A stretch of 64,000 bases of DNA from NCBI RefSeq assembly GCF_000025325.1, contig NC_013745.1, positions 186,001 to 250,000 of the forward strand, in the 5' to 3' direction. Each line of letters opens with the position of its first letter. Position 1 is the stretch's first letter. Source of the DNA: Haloterrigena turkmenica DSM 5511. GTDB taxonomy: Archaea > Halobacteriota > Halobacteria > Halobacteriales > Natrialbaceae. Under the pieces are notes generated by a model. That model was not told the DNA's origin. It saw nothing but the letters and a program-made list of their open reading frames with translations, and made no database searches. Positions 42,320-52,527 of the stretch are shown piece after piece. The position numbers were made by a program, and so were the translations under genes.

Positions 42320-43453
42320 ATGGGTCGTATAGAGGTTAGCAATCTTAGAAAGGTATTCGACGCTGGTGGAAACGATCTCGTCGCTGTCGACGATCTCGAT
42401 TTCACAATCGAAGACGGTGAGTTTCTTGTGCTCGTCGGTCCCTCCGGTTGTGGCAAGTCGACGACGCTGCGCTGTATCTCCGGGTTGGAAACACCGACGA
42501 GCGGAGAAATTGTTCTCGACGGCGAGAACGTTACTCGCGCGAAACCGAAGGATCGAAACATGGCAATGGTGTTCCAGAATTACGCGCTCTACCCCCACAT
42601 GACCGCCCGAGAGAACATGAGCTTCGGGCTGAAGATGACGACTGATCTCTCCAACGAGGAGATCGACGAACGAGTCGAGAACGTCGCCGAGATGACGGGG
42701 ATCGAGCGTAATCTGGACCAGAAGCCAGGCGAACTCTCCGGCGGCCAACAGCAACGCGTTGCGCTGGGACGGGCGATCGTCCGCGATCCCGAAGTGTTTC
42801 TCATGGACGAGCCGCTCTCGAACCTTGATGCGAAACTCCGCAGCGAGATGCGAACGGAACTGCAGAACCTGCAGAACGACTTCGGCGTGACAACGATCTA
42901 CGTCACACACGACCAGACCGAAGCAATGACGATGGGCGATCGGATCGCGATCCTTGATGACGGCGAACTCCAACAGATCGGGACGCCGTTGGAGTGTTAC
43001 CACACGCCGGTAAACAAGTTCGTCGCTGGGTTCATCGGCTCGCCGAGCATGAACTTCCTGGACGTGACGCTCAACGACGAGACGCTCGTTCATGAGGAGT
43101 TCACCTACGGACTGTCCGTAGAGACAGCAAAGTCACTGGAGACGGACGAAACGGAATATGTACTCGGCATCCGTCCGGAGGACATCGAAGTGGTCTCGGC
43201 GGACACGCCGAACGCGATCGAAGCGACCGTCAACGTCGTGGAACCGCTTGGCGATGTCGCTCACGTCAATATCAATCTCGGGAACCAGTCGTACACGGCG
43301 TCGATCAACGGAACGCCGCGCTGGGAGTCCGGACGAAAGATTCAAGTCAAGTTCCCCGAAGAGAGTCTCCACCTCTTCGTGGCTGACAGCGGTGAAGCTG
43401 TCAAGAACGCGACGATCGAGACCGGCGAACACACAGTGGACGCGCCTGTGTAA
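42320..43453 (+). CDS. Sugar ABC transporter ATP-binding protein (MalK/UgpC type)
   Basis: The 377-residue ATPase from the ATG at 42320 (MGRIEVSNLRKVFDAGG) has Walker A GPSGCGKST, Q-loop VFQNYALYPH, signature LSGGQQQRVALGRA, Walker B EVFLMDEPLSNLD and H-loop VTHDQTEAMTMGDR. A C-terminal TOBE/regulatory domain follows (LGIRPEDIEVVS). It should energise the two permeases at 46375 and 47295. The longer frame from 42200 is not used because it crosses the promoter. It is the first gene of the sugar cluster, right after the operator array. Confidence 0.93.
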   Translation: MGRIEVSNLRKVFDAGGNDLVAVDDLDFTIEDGEFLVLVGPSGCGKSTTLRCISGLETPTSGEIVLDGENVTRAKPKDRNMAMVFQNYALYPHMTARENMSFGLKMTTDLSNEEIDERVENVAEMTGIERNLDQKPGELSGGQQQRVALGRAIVRDPEVFLMDEPLSNLDAKLRSEMRTELQNLQNDFGVTTIYVTHDQTEAMTMGDRIAILDDGELQQIGTPLECYHTPVNKFVAGFIGSPSMNFLDVTLNDETLVHEEFTYGLSVETAKSLETDETEYVLGIRPEDIEVVSADTPNAIEATVNVVEPLGDVAHVNINLGNQSYTASINGTPRWESGRKIQVKFPEESLHLFVADSGEAVKNATIETGEHTVDAPV

Positions 43454-43573
43454 TTGATTAGAGCACGCGACGCGCTGATGAGTCAACGCGGTTTCGCTCA
43501 TTTGGCCACCGTGAGACACATCACCCAATATTTTCCATAATTATATTCGGTAATTTTATAACCTCAAACGATT

Positions 43574-44893
43574 ATGAATACTCGTATGCCAAAGGTCGCG
43601 TTCATTGGAGCGGGAAGTATGGTCTTCGCCAAGAACCTAGTCGGAGACATCCTCTCGTTCGAAGCGCTCAAGGACAGCACGATCGCGCTCATGGATATCG
43701 ACGAGCACCGCCTCGCTCAGACAACCGAGGTTGCCGAACAGATAGTCGAGAACAGTCAGATCGACGCAACGATCGAGTCGACGACTGATCGCCGCGAGGC
43801 ACTCGACGGTGCTGACTATGTGCTCAACATGATCAATGTCGGTGGGACGGAACCATTCGAAAATGAGATCCGCATTCCCGAGGAGTACGGCGTCAAGCAA
43901 TCGATCGGGGATACACTGGGACCAGGGGGAATCTTCAGGGGACTCCGGACGATTCCCACGATGCTCGACATCGCTCGAGACATGGAGGAGCTCTGTCCTA
44001 ACGCATTGCTTATGAACTACACCAATCCCATGGCGATCGTCTGCTGGGCTGTAGACGAGGCCACAGATATAGATATCGTCGGACTCTGCCATAGCGTCCC
44101 CCACACCGCGGAGGCGATTGCTGAGTACGCCGACATCCCGCTGGAGGAACTCAATTACTGGGTCGCCGGAATCAACCATATGGCGTGGTTCCTTGAGTGT
44201 GACTGGGACGGACAAGACATCTATCCGCTGCTCGAGGATGCGACAGACGACGAGGAGACATATCGGAAGGACACCGTCCGGTTCGAGTTGCTGAAACACT
44301 TCGGTGCTTTCGTCACTGAATCGAGCCACCACAACTCGGAATACCTTCCCTACTTCCGCACGGACGAAGATCTCATCGACGAGTTGACGGGGACGAACTA
44401 CGCCGAGCGCATGTCAACGGCGACGTACCTTGAGGGTTGGAAGAAACGCTCTGAGGAACGGGACGACGCGCTGACCGGCGTCAATCCCGACGATGTCTCA
44501 ATCGAGCGCTCCGAGGAGTACGCCTCGCGGCTGATCCACTCGATCGAGACAGACACGCCGCGACGGCTCAACTTGAACGTGCGAAACGAAGCAGGTCACA
44601 TCCAGAACTTGGAGAACGACGCCTGCATTGAAGTGCCCTGTCTGGTGGACGGCACGGGAATTCGTCCGTGTTCAGTCGGCGAGCTGCCACCGCAGCTCGC
44701 CGCGCTCAACCGAACGAACGTGAACGTTCAGCGCCTCGCGGTCGAGGGTGCGCTTAAGGGCGACCGCGACGTCGTTCACCAGGCCGTCAAACTTGATCCG
44801 TTAACGGCGGCCGAGCTCGACCTCGATGAGATTCACGAGATGACCGAGGAACTGATCGCAGCGAACAAAGCATATCTGCCGGCCCTCGACTAA
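43574..44893 (+). CDS. GH4 family glycosidase, alpha-galactosidase (MelA) type
   Basis: The 439-residue protein has the NAD-binding start KVAFIGAGSMVFAKNL and the GH4 motifs NYTNPMAIVCWAV, GLCHSVPHTAEAI (metal-binding Cys) and WVAGINHMAWFLEC (metal-binding His). A C-terminal VEVPCLVDGTGI-like region follows (reads IEVPCLVDGTGIRPCSVGEL). GH4 enzymes use NAD and manganese in an oxidation-elimination mechanism. CHSVP is typical of alpha-galactosidase members rather than phospho-glycosidases. It lacks a signal peptide, so it acts on imported sugars such as melibiose or raffinose. The ATG at 43586 is an alternative start. Confidence 0.85.
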   Translation: MNTRMPKVAFIGAGSMVFAKNLVGDILSFEALKDSTIALMDIDEHRLAQTTEVAEQIVENSQIDATIESTTDRREALDGADYVLNMINVGGTEPFENEIRIPEEYGVKQSIGDTLGPGGIFRGLRTIPTMLDIARDMEELCPNALLMNYTNPMAIVCWAVDEATDIDIVGLCHSVPHTAEAIAEYADIPLEELNYWVAGINHMAWFLECDWDGQDIYPLLEDATDDEETYRKDTVRFELLKHFGAFVTESSHHNSEYLPYFRTDEDLIDELTGTNYAERMSTATYLEGWKKRSEERDDALTGVNPDDVSIERSEEYASRLIHSIETDTPRRLNLNVRNEAGHIQNLENDACIEVPCLVDGTGIRPCSVGELPPQLAALNRTNVNVQRLAVEGALKGDRDVVHQAVKLDPLTAAELDLDEIHEMTEELIAANKAYLPALD

Positions 44894-45021
44894 TTCCCCG
44901 TCTGACAACGACAGTCCGGCGATTGAATAGTTGCTGCGCTCTCACCCGAGTGCTCATTGCGGTTCTGCCCGTCGCTACCAAAATCTTTATATTTGTTGTT
45001 CCGGATTGTAGTGATGGACCG

Positions 45022-46320
45022 ATGGGAAAGATTAGCAAGCGTGACTTCCTTAAAGCGAGTGGCATAGCAGCAGCCTCGATTGCCGGCTGTCTCGGCGGCA
45101 ATGATCAACTGACGTTTTGGTGGATCGACGGTGATAGTACTGAATATCAGGACCTCAACGACTGGATCGAGGAGACTGTCGAGGCGGACACCGAGCGACA
45201 GCTGGAGATAACTGGCTATGCCTATAGCGATCTCCATCAGAACGTCCTGACGGGTGGGCGTCAGGGTACGCCGGATGTCATCGAAGGTGTGATCGAACAC
45301 CCTGGCGACTATGTCGCGGCCGACATTATCGAACCGCTGACGGACCGAACCGATGAAATACCACACTTCAACGGTTTCCTCGAGAGCGCGCTCGACGCAT
45401 TCCGGTTCCAGGACGAACTCTGGGCGCTCCCCTACACTGGAAACGGTCGCGCGATCGTGTACAACAAGGAGGTGCTCGCCGAATACGGCTATGAAGATGG
45501 TCCGCCGTCCGAGATTGACGAGTTCATGGAACTCGCCGGAACGATCAACGCGGATTACGATGACATGAATGGGTTCCACCTGACAACGGAGCGCGGTGAG
45601 GTCCGCGCTACACAGGAGTTTCTCTCGCACGTCTACCAGCACACCGACGGATCGTTGTACGAGTGGGACGGTGACGGATGGGCACTGCAGGCCGACTCGG
45701 ACGTGTTCGAGGCCATTCTCGGTGACATCTACTACCGGCTATTCCACGGCGACCAGCCGACGGCCAGCTCCGCGTATCAGAGTGCGGGATACGAGACAAA
45801 CGACATCGGTTTTACAGAGGGTGAGCACGCGATGATCCATTGCGGGCCGTGGATCAACGGTTTCCGTGATACGGACGCCCAAGCCGAGATGCTCGACGAG
45901 AAGGTGGCAGTTTCGCTGCTGCCGAAACACGCGGACGCATCTGATGCGACCTACATGGAGGTCAAACCCGCAATGATCAACACTCACTCGAACGATCTCG
46001 AGAGTGCACTGTCGGTCGCGTCGACGTTTACGAGTCCGGAAACGATCGAACGAATGGGCGAGATCAACTCCGGCACGGTCGCGACGCCCGTGCACGAAGA
46101 CGTCGAATCCACGCTCGAGAACGAGGATTACATGGCGTTCATCGATGCATTCGAGAACGGCGTCGCTCCAGCACCGATTGCATGGGGACCAGTTCGCGAG
46201 GGGATCTACGACGCGATCGAGTACGTAATCTTCGACGAGCAGACACCCGCGGAAGCTGCCAACGAACTCGAGCAGACGCTCGAAGAGGCTAATGTCGAAC
46301 TCAACCCGAATGAAGAGTGA
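45022..46320 (+). CDS. Sugar ABC transporter substrate-binding lipoprotein
   Basis: The 432-residue protein from the ATG at 45022 has a Tat-like signal with Lys-Arg in place of Arg-Arg (SKRDFLKASGIAAA) and a lipobox SIAGC. It should therefore be exported and lipid-anchored. The mature part is a family 1 solute-binding protein: LTFWWIDGDSTEYQDL, PDVIEGVIEHPGDYVA, LWALPYTGNGRAIVYNKEVL and a Trp-rich ligand cleft. It delivers the sugar to the permeases that follow. The frame upstream to 44923 belongs to the intergenic region. Confidence 0.9.
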   Translation: MGKISKRDFLKASGIAAASIAGCLGGNDQLTFWWIDGDSTEYQDLNDWIEETVEADTERQLEITGYAYSDLHQNVLTGGRQGTPDVIEGVIEHPGDYVAADIIEPLTDRTDEIPHFNGFLESALDAFRFQDELWALPYTGNGRAIVYNKEVLAEYGYEDGPPSEIDEFMELAGTINADYDDMNGFHLTTERGEVRATQEFLSHVYQHTDGSLYEWDGDGWALQADSDVFEAILGDIYYRLFHGDQPTASSAYQSAGYETNDIGFTEGEHAMIHCGPWINGFRDTDAQAEMLDEKVAVSLLPKHADASDATYMEVKPAMINTHSNDLESALSVASTFTSPETIERMGEINSGTVATPVHEDVESTLENEDYMAFIDAFENGVAPAPIAWGPVREGIYDAIEYVIFDEQTPAEAANELEQTLEEANVELNPNEE

Positions 46321-46374
46321 TCCGATGAGGCATAGCCCAGTTCCGAACCCACACTCACAGGCAATTATAACTGT

Positions 46375-47295
46375 GTGATAGATATGACTGTAAAAAAAGA
46401 TCGACTCTCGTCGTACCGAAATCAGTTCGTCTCCCTCTCGACGGAGACGTGGCTTGGCTGGGGGCTGCTGTTACCGGCAGGGCTATTGATGGGCGTAATC
46501 ATCTTCTACCCTATTGTCGACGGCATCCTGACAAGCTTCCAGATGCGCTCGTTCCTGCAGCCGGAAGCTCGGGAGTTCGTTTTCCTGGCGCACTACCGGG
46601 CACTGATCCAGGACGGCGTGTTCTGGACCGCGCTGTGGAATTCGGCAGTCTTGACCGGCGTGTCGGTCGCTCTGCAGTTTCTGCTAGGCCTTGGGCTGGC
46701 GTTACTGCTCAAACAGAGGGTTCCGGGGATCACGATCTTCCGGAGCATCACGATGGTTACCTGGGTCCTGCCGGTTATCGTGATCGTGATCGTCTTCAAC
46801 TGGCTCGTCCAACCCGGATACGGACTCGTCAATCTCATCCTCGCGGAGTTCGGGCTCCCGACCGACTACTGGTTCTCAAACACCACGTGGGCTATGCCGC
46901 TGATCATCCTGATGCACGTCTGGAAGAACGCTCCGTTCTTTGCGATTGCACTGTTCGCGGCGATGCAATCAATCCCCGACGAACTCTACGAGGCTGCGGA
47001 AATGGACGGTGCATCGGCGATACAGCAATTCCGGTACATCACCCTGCCGAACATCTCGTATGTCGCGATGATCATGATCGTATTGCATGTCCTGTATACG
47101 TTCAATAACTTCGACTTCGTCTGGCTCTCGACCGGCGGTGGACCGCTCCGGACCACCGAAGTCCTGCCGACGTACGTGTACAAGCAGGCGTTCGATCAGT
47201 ACCTGCTCGGCTACGCGGCCAGTATCGGTGTCGTGATGTTGATCATCATGATGATGTTTACCGTCATCTACGTCAAACTGGAGGACCTCGACTAA
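46375..47295 (+). CDS. Sugar ABC transporter permease (MalF type)
   Basis: The 306-residue protein has six membrane helices (for example WGLLLPAGLLMGVIIFYPIV and VTWVLPVIVIVIVFNWLV). The EAA loop for ATPase contact reads ELYEAAEMDGASAIQQFRYI. The start is the GTG at 46375 or the ATG at 46384. Its stop overlaps the start of the second permease gene (TAATG), so the two are coupled. Confidence 0.92.
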   Translation: MIDMTVKKDRLSSYRNQFVSLSTETWLGWGLLLPAGLLMGVIIFYPIVDGILTSFQMRSFLQPEAREFVFLAHYRALIQDGVFWTALWNSAVLTGVSVALQFLLGLGLALLLKQRVPGITIFRSITMVTWVLPVIVIVIVFNWLVQPGYGLVNLILAEFGLPTDYWFSNTTWAMPLIILMHVWKNAPFFAIALFAAMQSIPDELYEAAEMDGASAIQQFRYITLPNISYVAMIMIVLHVLYTFNNFDFVWLSTGGGPLRTTEVLPTYVYKQAFDQYLLGYAASIGVVMLIIMMMFTVIYVKLEDLD

Positions 47296-48173
47296 TGTTG
47301 AACACGCTCGTTACCCGATTCAAGACTCGCCTTGACGATGGGATGACCGTCCGACGCGCGACGTTCGTCTACTCGATGCTACTGCTGTACTACGGGTTCC
47401 TGCTGATCCCGCTGTTCTGGCTCATCAGGTCCTCGGTCGTCACCGACGAGATGCTTCGCGCGCGAGAAATCAATCTTGTACCGCTCGCACATATGACGGC
47501 CGAAAACTACGCGGCGGTTCTCTCCAACGAGACGTTCCGGCTATACTTTATTAACTCGACACTGATCGCGGTCGCGACGACGGTGTTGACGCTAGGTGTC
47601 GGTATCCCGGCGGCGTACTCGGTGAGTCGGTTCGACTACCCAGGTCGCGACTACGTGGTATTGGGTCTCATCTCGAGTCAGATGCTTCCGCTGGTACTGG
47701 TGTTGATTCCGTTCTTTACGGTTATGTTCCGCATCGGGTTGGTCGATACCAGAGTCGGAATCGTCTTTGCCCACGCCGTCGGCGTCCTGCCATTCGTCGT
47801 CTGGCTGTTGAAGGGCTATTTCGACGCGATCCCGCAGTCGCTGGACGAAGCCGCGAAGATGGACGGGTGTGGGTACCTGGAAATCATGTACCGGATCATC
47901 GTTCCGCTGTCGCTTCCGGGGATCGCCGTCGCGGCCTTCTACGCCTTTGTCGGGTCGTGGAACGACTACCTGTTCGTGTCGCTTCTCTCGCAGTCGACGG
48001 GAACGCGTACGCTACCGCTCGGATTACAACTCTTCCAGACGGCACAGCAGGTCGACTGGGGTGCGGTTACCGCGGCCGCTGTCGTGACGGCAATCCCAGT
48101 CGTTGTGCTGTTCGCATTAGTCCATAAGTGGCTCGTCGACGGTCTTTCGAACACCGGCGGAAAGGGAGTCTAA
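47295..48173 (+). CDS. Sugar ABC transporter permease (MalG type)
   Basis: The 292-residue protein has six membrane helices beginning with FVYSMLLLYYGFLLIPLFWL. The EAA loop is SLDEAAKMDGCGYLEIMYRI, followed by PLSLPGIAVAAFYAF. It pairs with the MalF-type gene, whose stop it overlaps by one base. Together with the lipoprotein and the ATPase it completes a CUT1-type importer for oligosaccharides. Confidence 0.92.
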   Translation: MLNTLVTRFKTRLDDGMTVRRATFVYSMLLLYYGFLLIPLFWLIRSSVVTDEMLRAREINLVPLAHMTAENYAAVLSNETFRLYFINSTLIAVATTVLTLGVGIPAAYSVSRFDYPGRDYVVLGLISSQMLPLVLVLIPFFTVMFRIGLVDTRVGIVFAHAVGVLPFVVWLLKGYFDAIPQSLDEAAKMDGCGYLEIMYRIIVPLSLPGIAVAAFYAFVGSWNDYLFVSLLSQSTGTRTLPLGLQLFQTAQQVDWGAVTAAAVVTAIPVVVLFALVHKWLVDGLSNTGGKGV

Positions 48174-48259
48174 CCGGCGTATGCATCTCATCTCGCGACC
48201 GATCACCAACTATTAGTTACGATGGAATATTCATCACATCAACATACGACACGACACAG

Positions 48260-49462
48260 ATGACCGAACAACCAAACGAATCATCGGAAGGATTTGACAG
48301 CACCGACGCGCCCGTCATTGCCGACTACGAACTGTTCGAGGTTCCGCCGCGGTGGCTGTTCCTCAAGGTGAAGACGAGTGACGGCACCGTCGGTTGGGGC
48401 GAACCGGTCGTCGAGGGGCGCGCCAAAAGTGTCCGAACCGCCGTTGAGGAACTGATGGACAGCTACCTGCTCGGCGAGAATCCCGCTCGGATCGAACACC
48501 ACTGGCAGACGATGTACCGCGGCGGGTTCTACCGCGGCGGCCCCATCCTGATGTCCGCGATTGCAGGGATCGACCAAGCGCTCTGGGACATCAAGGGCAA
48601 ACACTACGGCGCGCCGGTCCACAATCTACTGGGCGGCGCCGTGCGCGATCGGATCCGCATCTACCAGTGGATCGGCGGCGACGACCCCGCCGACGTCGCC
48701 GAGCAGGCCCGTGAAAAGGTCGACGCCGGCTTCACCGCGCTCAAGATGAACGGCACCGGCGAACTCGAACGGATCGACTCGCCGGCGGCCGTCTCGGCGG
48801 CTGCCGACCGGATGCGGGAAGTCCGCGAGGAAGTCGGCGACGCGGTCGACGTCGGCGTCGACTTCCACGGCAGGGTCTCGAAGCCGATGGCCAAGCGCCT
48901 CGTCGAGGTGCTCGAGCCCCACGACCCGTTCTTCGTCGAGGAACCCGTCCTACCCGAACATCTCGACGACCTCGGGGAGATCGCCAAGCATACGACGATC
49001 TCGATCGCGACAGGCGAGCGGCTGTTCTCTCGATTCGACTTCAAGCAGCTGTTCGAGGACGGTCACGTCGACCTGATTCAGCCCGACCTCTCCCACGCCG
49101 GCGGGATCACCGAGGTCAAGAAGATCGCCAGCATGGCCGAAGCCTACGATGTGGCGATGGCCCCCCACTGCCCGCTCGGGCCGGTCGCGCTGGCGTCGTG
49201 CGTGCAGGTCGACGCCTGCTCGCCCAACGCGTTGATCCAAGAGCAGAGCCTCGACATCCACTACAATGAGACCAGCGACGTGCTGGACTACTTGTCCGAT
49301 CCTTCGGTGTTCGACTACGAGGACGGGTTCGTCGAGATTCCCGACGGACCGGGCCTCGGCGTCGAGGTCGACGAAGCGTACGTCCGCGAGCAGGCCGAGA
49401 AAGACGTCGACTGGCACAACCCCGTTTGGCGTCACGACGACGGCAGCGTCGCTGAGTGGTAA
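48260..49462 (+). CDS. dgoD: D-galactonate dehydratase-type enolase superfamily enzyme
   Basis: The 400-residue protein from the ATG at 48260 has the mandelate-racemase fold with DgoD hallmarks: AGIDQALWDIKGKHYGAPVH, the Lys region FTALKMNGTG, the metal ligands VDFHGRVSKPMAKRLVE, FFVEEPVLPEHL and ATGERLFSR, and the catalytic His in MAPHCPLGPVALASC. It should convert galactonate into 2-keto-3-deoxygalactonate. Following an alpha-galactosidase and preceding a sugar dehydrogenase, it fits a De Ley-Doudoroff galactose route. Related sugar acids are possible substrates. Confidence 0.8.
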   Translation: MTEQPNESSEGFDSTDAPVIADYELFEVPPRWLFLKVKTSDGTVGWGEPVVEGRAKSVRTAVEELMDSYLLGENPARIEHHWQTMYRGGFYRGGPILMSAIAGIDQALWDIKGKHYGAPVHNLLGGAVRDRIRIYQWIGGDDPADVAEQAREKVDAGFTALKMNGTGELERIDSPAAVSAAADRMREVREEVGDAVDVGVDFHGRVSKPMAKRLVEVLEPHDPFFVEEPVLPEHLDDLGEIAKHTTISIATGERLFSRFDFKQLFEDGHVDLIQPDLSHAGGITEVKKIASMAEAYDVAMAPHCPLGPVALASCVQVDACSPNALIQEQSLDIHYNETSDVLDYLSDPSVFDYEDGFVEIPDGPGLGVEVDEAYVREQAEKDVDWHNPVWRHDDGSVAEW

Positions 49463-49465
49463 TCC

Positions 49466-50284
49466 ATGCCGGCACATGAACCCCACGCGCCGACCGAGAC
49501 GCCGTGCCCCGGCCGGTTCGACGGTGACGCCGTCGTCGTGACTGGTTCGACGAGAGGTATCGGCGAGGGCGTCGCCCGGCGATTCGCCGCCGAGGGCGCC
49601 GCCGTCGTGATCACCGGCCGGAGCGAGGACACCGGCGAGGCCGTCGCCGAGTCGATTCGAGAGGACGGGGGCGACGCCACGTTCGTCCGCGCGGACATGC
49701 GCGAGCCCGACGACATCGCGGCGCTAATGGAGGCGACCGCCGAGGAGTACGGCGGGGTCGACGTGCTGGTGAACAACGCCGGCGTCGAGACCTACACCGG
49801 CGCCGACGAAGCCACCATCGAGGACTGGGAGTTCGTCCTCGAGACCGACTTCCGGTCGTACTGGCTCTGCGCGAAGCACGCCGTCGAGTACATGCCGGCG
49901 GGCGGGTCGATCCTCAACATGTCCTCGAACCACGCGTTCGCGACGACACCGTCGATCTTCCCGTACAACGCCGTCAAGGCCGGAATCAACGGGATGACCC
50001 GCGCGATGGCGCTGGATCTCGGCCCGGAGATACGGGTCAACACGATCAACCCCGGCTGGGTCGAGATCGACCGCACGCACGAGTCGCTCGACGACGAGGA
50101 GTACGAGCACATCGAATCGATCCACCCGGTCGGCCGTATCGGCGAGCCCGGCGATGTCGCCGGCGTCGCGACGTTCCTCGCCAGCGACGACGCGGCGTTC
50201 GTCACCGGCACCCACCTCGTCGTCGACGGCGGCCGCTCGGCGGTTCTGCAGGACAACTACCTACCCGACTACGCCGCAGAGTGA
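49466..50284 (+). CDS. Short-chain sugar dehydrogenase (probable galactose dehydrogenase)
   Basis: The 272-residue classical SDR has TGSTRGIGEG, NNAG (VLVNNAGVETY), the catalytic Ser, Tyr and Lys (NMSSNHAF ... FPYNAVKAG) and a C-terminal VTGTHLVVDGGRSA. It starts 3 bp after the dehydratase gene, so the two are co-transcribed. The pairing suggests that it oxidises galactose (or a similar aldose) to the lactone that feeds the dehydratase. Cofactor choice is unclear; Gly-Arg-Ser after beta-2 may favour NADP. Confidence 0.8.
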   Translation: MPAHEPHAPTETPCPGRFDGDAVVVTGSTRGIGEGVARRFAAEGAAVVITGRSEDTGEAVAESIREDGGDATFVRADMREPDDIAALMEATAEEYGGVDVLVNNAGVETYTGADEATIEDWEFVLETDFRSYWLCAKHAVEYMPAGGSILNMSSNHAFATTPSIFPYNAVKAGINGMTRAMALDLGPEIRVNTINPGWVEIDRTHESLDDEEYEHIESIHPVGRIGEPGDVAGVATFLASDDAAFVTGTHLVVDGGRSAVLQDNYLPDYAAE

Positions 50285-50486
50285 CATCATATCCCCTACG
50301 AACGAGACGAATCGGATAGCGCCTAGCTAATCTGATCTACTCCTATTCTGAAACGAATCTAGCAATTATCTGATTAATGCACGCCGATCGTCGGTAGTCT
50401 TGACAACTATTGGATGCCAGGAACTGATGCCTATCGATATTAGTTTAACGACTCAATCACAAGGTTGCTCTGTTCAGACCCCACGA

Positions 50487-51908
50487 ATGACACAGAAACT
50501 ACCTTTGAACCCGAATCAGTGGCGTCCCGAATATCATTTCTCGCCATCCGAAGGATGGCTGAACGATCCCAACGGACTGGTGTATTGCGACGGCGTGTAC
50601 CACATGTTCTACCAAGCTGGCGAGCACCGACGGCGGTGGGACCACGCCACGAGCGAAGACCTTCTCTCGTGGTCCGAACAAGGAACAAAGATCCAGGATA
50701 CCCAGTCCGTTCAGTCGTTCTCCGGCGGAGCAGTCGTCGACCGTGGCGATACTGCAGACTTCGGCGAAAATACTCTCGTGTTTACGTACACAGGCCACCA
50801 CGATGACGGGACTGAGGATCAGAGACTGGCGTACAGCACGGACATCGGGGATACTGTCCGTACGTACAACGCGAATCCGATAATCGAGAGCGCGACCGGG
50901 GACTTCCGAGATCCCAACGCGTTTTGGTACGAACCGGACGCGAGCTGGCGTATGGTCGTCAGTCGCGTTGAGGGAACTAGAGACCGACCCGCGGGAATCG
51001 AGGTCTACAGTTCTGATAACCTCCGTGACTGGGCGTACGAGAGCACCTACCGGGACACCGACGGAGAAGAGTGGGAGTGTCCGAGCCTGTTCGAGTTACC
51101 GGTGGAGAGAACGGCAGAGTCGAGGTGGGTGATGATCGTCTCGTCAATCGAGAACTGTTCCGTCGAGTACCACATCGGACATTTCAACGGGACGGAGTTC
51201 GTCGCTGAGGACGTGATTCTTGCGGACTATGGGTATGACTTCTACGCCGCCCAGAACTGGGAAAATCCCCCAAGACATGGGGAGCTGGTCGTTTCCTGGA
51301 TGAATAACTGGGCCTACGCTGATAACGGACCTAATCCTGGCTGGAGAGGCGTCATGACAATTCCAAGAACAATAGCGCTCCACAACGTGAACGGTGATGT
51401 CAAGGTACACCAGTACCCCGCAGCTGAGGTAGCCCGGATGCGGAAGAATGTGATTACCGATCTCTCGCAGGAGACGGTCGTGCCGGACGAAAACCCTCTG
51501 GAGCAGGTAGACATCGGGAATCGAACGCTCGATATCGTTGCGACCGTCGACCCACGGAACGCCGACACAGTGGAGTTTCGTGTCTGTGAAGGGAGGACTC
51601 AGGCAAGCAGCATCGTCTACGATACAGTAAACGAGGAGCTGCACTTCGACCGGACGAACGCGGGAGCGTTCTTCGACAATGACGCCTATGGAACGACGTC
51701 AATGCCCCTAAAACTGCGTGAGGACGGAACGGTCAAACTCCGTATCCTGATCGATCGGTGTTCAGTGGAACTGTTCGCCAACGATGGTCGCCGCACGATG
51801 ACGAATTTGGTGTATCCCGACCGTGAGAGTACCGGAGTCTCATTCTCTTCGGAGGGGGGTGCCGCCGAGGTCGAACGCCTGATGGTTTACGGGTTAGAAA
51901 CGTCGTAA
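50487..51908 (+). CDS. GH32 beta-fructosidase (sucrose/levan hydrolase)
   Basis: The 473-residue protein from the ATG at 50487 has the GH32 active-site set: WLNDPNG with the nucleophile Asp, FRDPNAF with the stabilising Asp, and EWECPSLFEL with the acid/base Glu. The first half is the five-bladed propeller and the last 140 residues are the beta-sandwich module (CSVELFANDGRRTMTNLVYP). It has no signal peptide and so acts on sugars already imported, for instance releasing fructose from raffinose or sucrose. It lies about 200 bp after the dehydrogenase gene and is the last intact gene of the cluster. Confidence 0.92.
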   Translation: MTQKLPLNPNQWRPEYHFSPSEGWLNDPNGLVYCDGVYHMFYQAGEHRRRWDHATSEDLLSWSEQGTKIQDTQSVQSFSGGAVVDRGDTADFGENTLVFTYTGHHDDGTEDQRLAYSTDIGDTVRTYNANPIIESATGDFRDPNAFWYEPDASWRMVVSRVEGTRDRPAGIEVYSSDNLRDWAYESTYRDTDGEEWECPSLFELPVERTAESRWVMIVSSIENCSVEYHIGHFNGTEFVAEDVILADYGYDFYAAQNWENPPRHGELVVSWMNNWAYADNGPNPGWRGVMTIPRTIALHNVNGDVKVHQYPAAEVARMRKNVITDLSQETVVPDENPLEQVDIGNRTLDIVATVDPRNADTVEFRVCEGRTQASSIVYDTVNEELHFDRTNAGAFFDNDAYGTTSMPLKLREDGTVKLRILIDRCSVELFANDGRRTMTNLVYPDRESTGVSFSSEGGAAEVERLMVYGLETS

Positions 51909-52079
51909 TGCTAATATCCCTATCTGCGACCACCTCCGTGATCGTCTCAAACATGATGCCTGAAAGACTGCGGGTAAGGTAGGGACTAGAAGTAACAGCG
52001 TGATCCGGAAGATAGTGCTGGCAATGAGCAGCCCGACAACGGTAGCTAAGTGGTACCCAACGACGGCCTTCCACTCGGC
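51909..52079. other. Intergenic stretch, nothing recognised
   Basis: About 170 bp with no gene and no clear terminator hairpin. Confidence 0.25.
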
Positions 52080-52361
52080 CTATACCTGCACGACAACAGC
52101 TGACTCAGTATTGCGTTGATTGAAGAACACCAGTCCCTCGGTTCCGACAGTCCTTTTCATGTCGAGGAAGTCACTCTCATGTTGGCAAATGATGAGTTCG
52201 CAGGCGTCGGCAGTTCGATAGTCGGGATCTGAATGACGAGTACGTCTAGCAGCGCCCAGCGATACGGTCTGTGGGCCAGAGCTGCTCTCGATGGATTCAA
52301 GGAGCGCACCTCTACTACGACGAACGAACGGATTGTCGTCCACCGCAAGTACAGTACGCAA
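52080..52361 (-). pseudogene. Possible DUF5615 (PIN-like toxin) remnant
   Basis: The 93-residue minus-strand frame contains ELIICQHESDFLDMKRTVGT followed by EGLVFFNQRNTE. This is like the C-terminal part of DUF5615 PIN-like proteins, where (I/V)TxDxDF precedes a GIIFF strand. The usual N-terminal DEN motif is missing, and the first 40 residues look out of frame. It would be a decayed toxin gene. Confidence 0.3.
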
Positions 52362-52527
52362 GACATCGAAGTACGGACAGTATCCGAGTGGTGCTCATTG
52401 GTTCATTGCGACGATATTGACCTCGGCAGTGAGGACCTCGACATCGATGCTTGAAGTCTCCGTCAACGGCTAAAAGCGTCCACACTCCACTATACCTAGA
52501 AGACGACTGATCGCCCGGAATCGAAGC

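Noticed and set aside
45022-45090. Canonical twin-arginine motif in the sugar-binding lipoprotein
   Set aside because: The sequence has Lys-Arg, not Arg-Arg; export by Tat is likely from the context, but the motif is not canonical, so it was described as Tat-like only.
44890-45642. Long minus-strand frame opposite the sugar-binding protein
   Set aside because: Overlaps a well-supported lipoprotein gene; an antisense shadow of GC-rich coding DNA.
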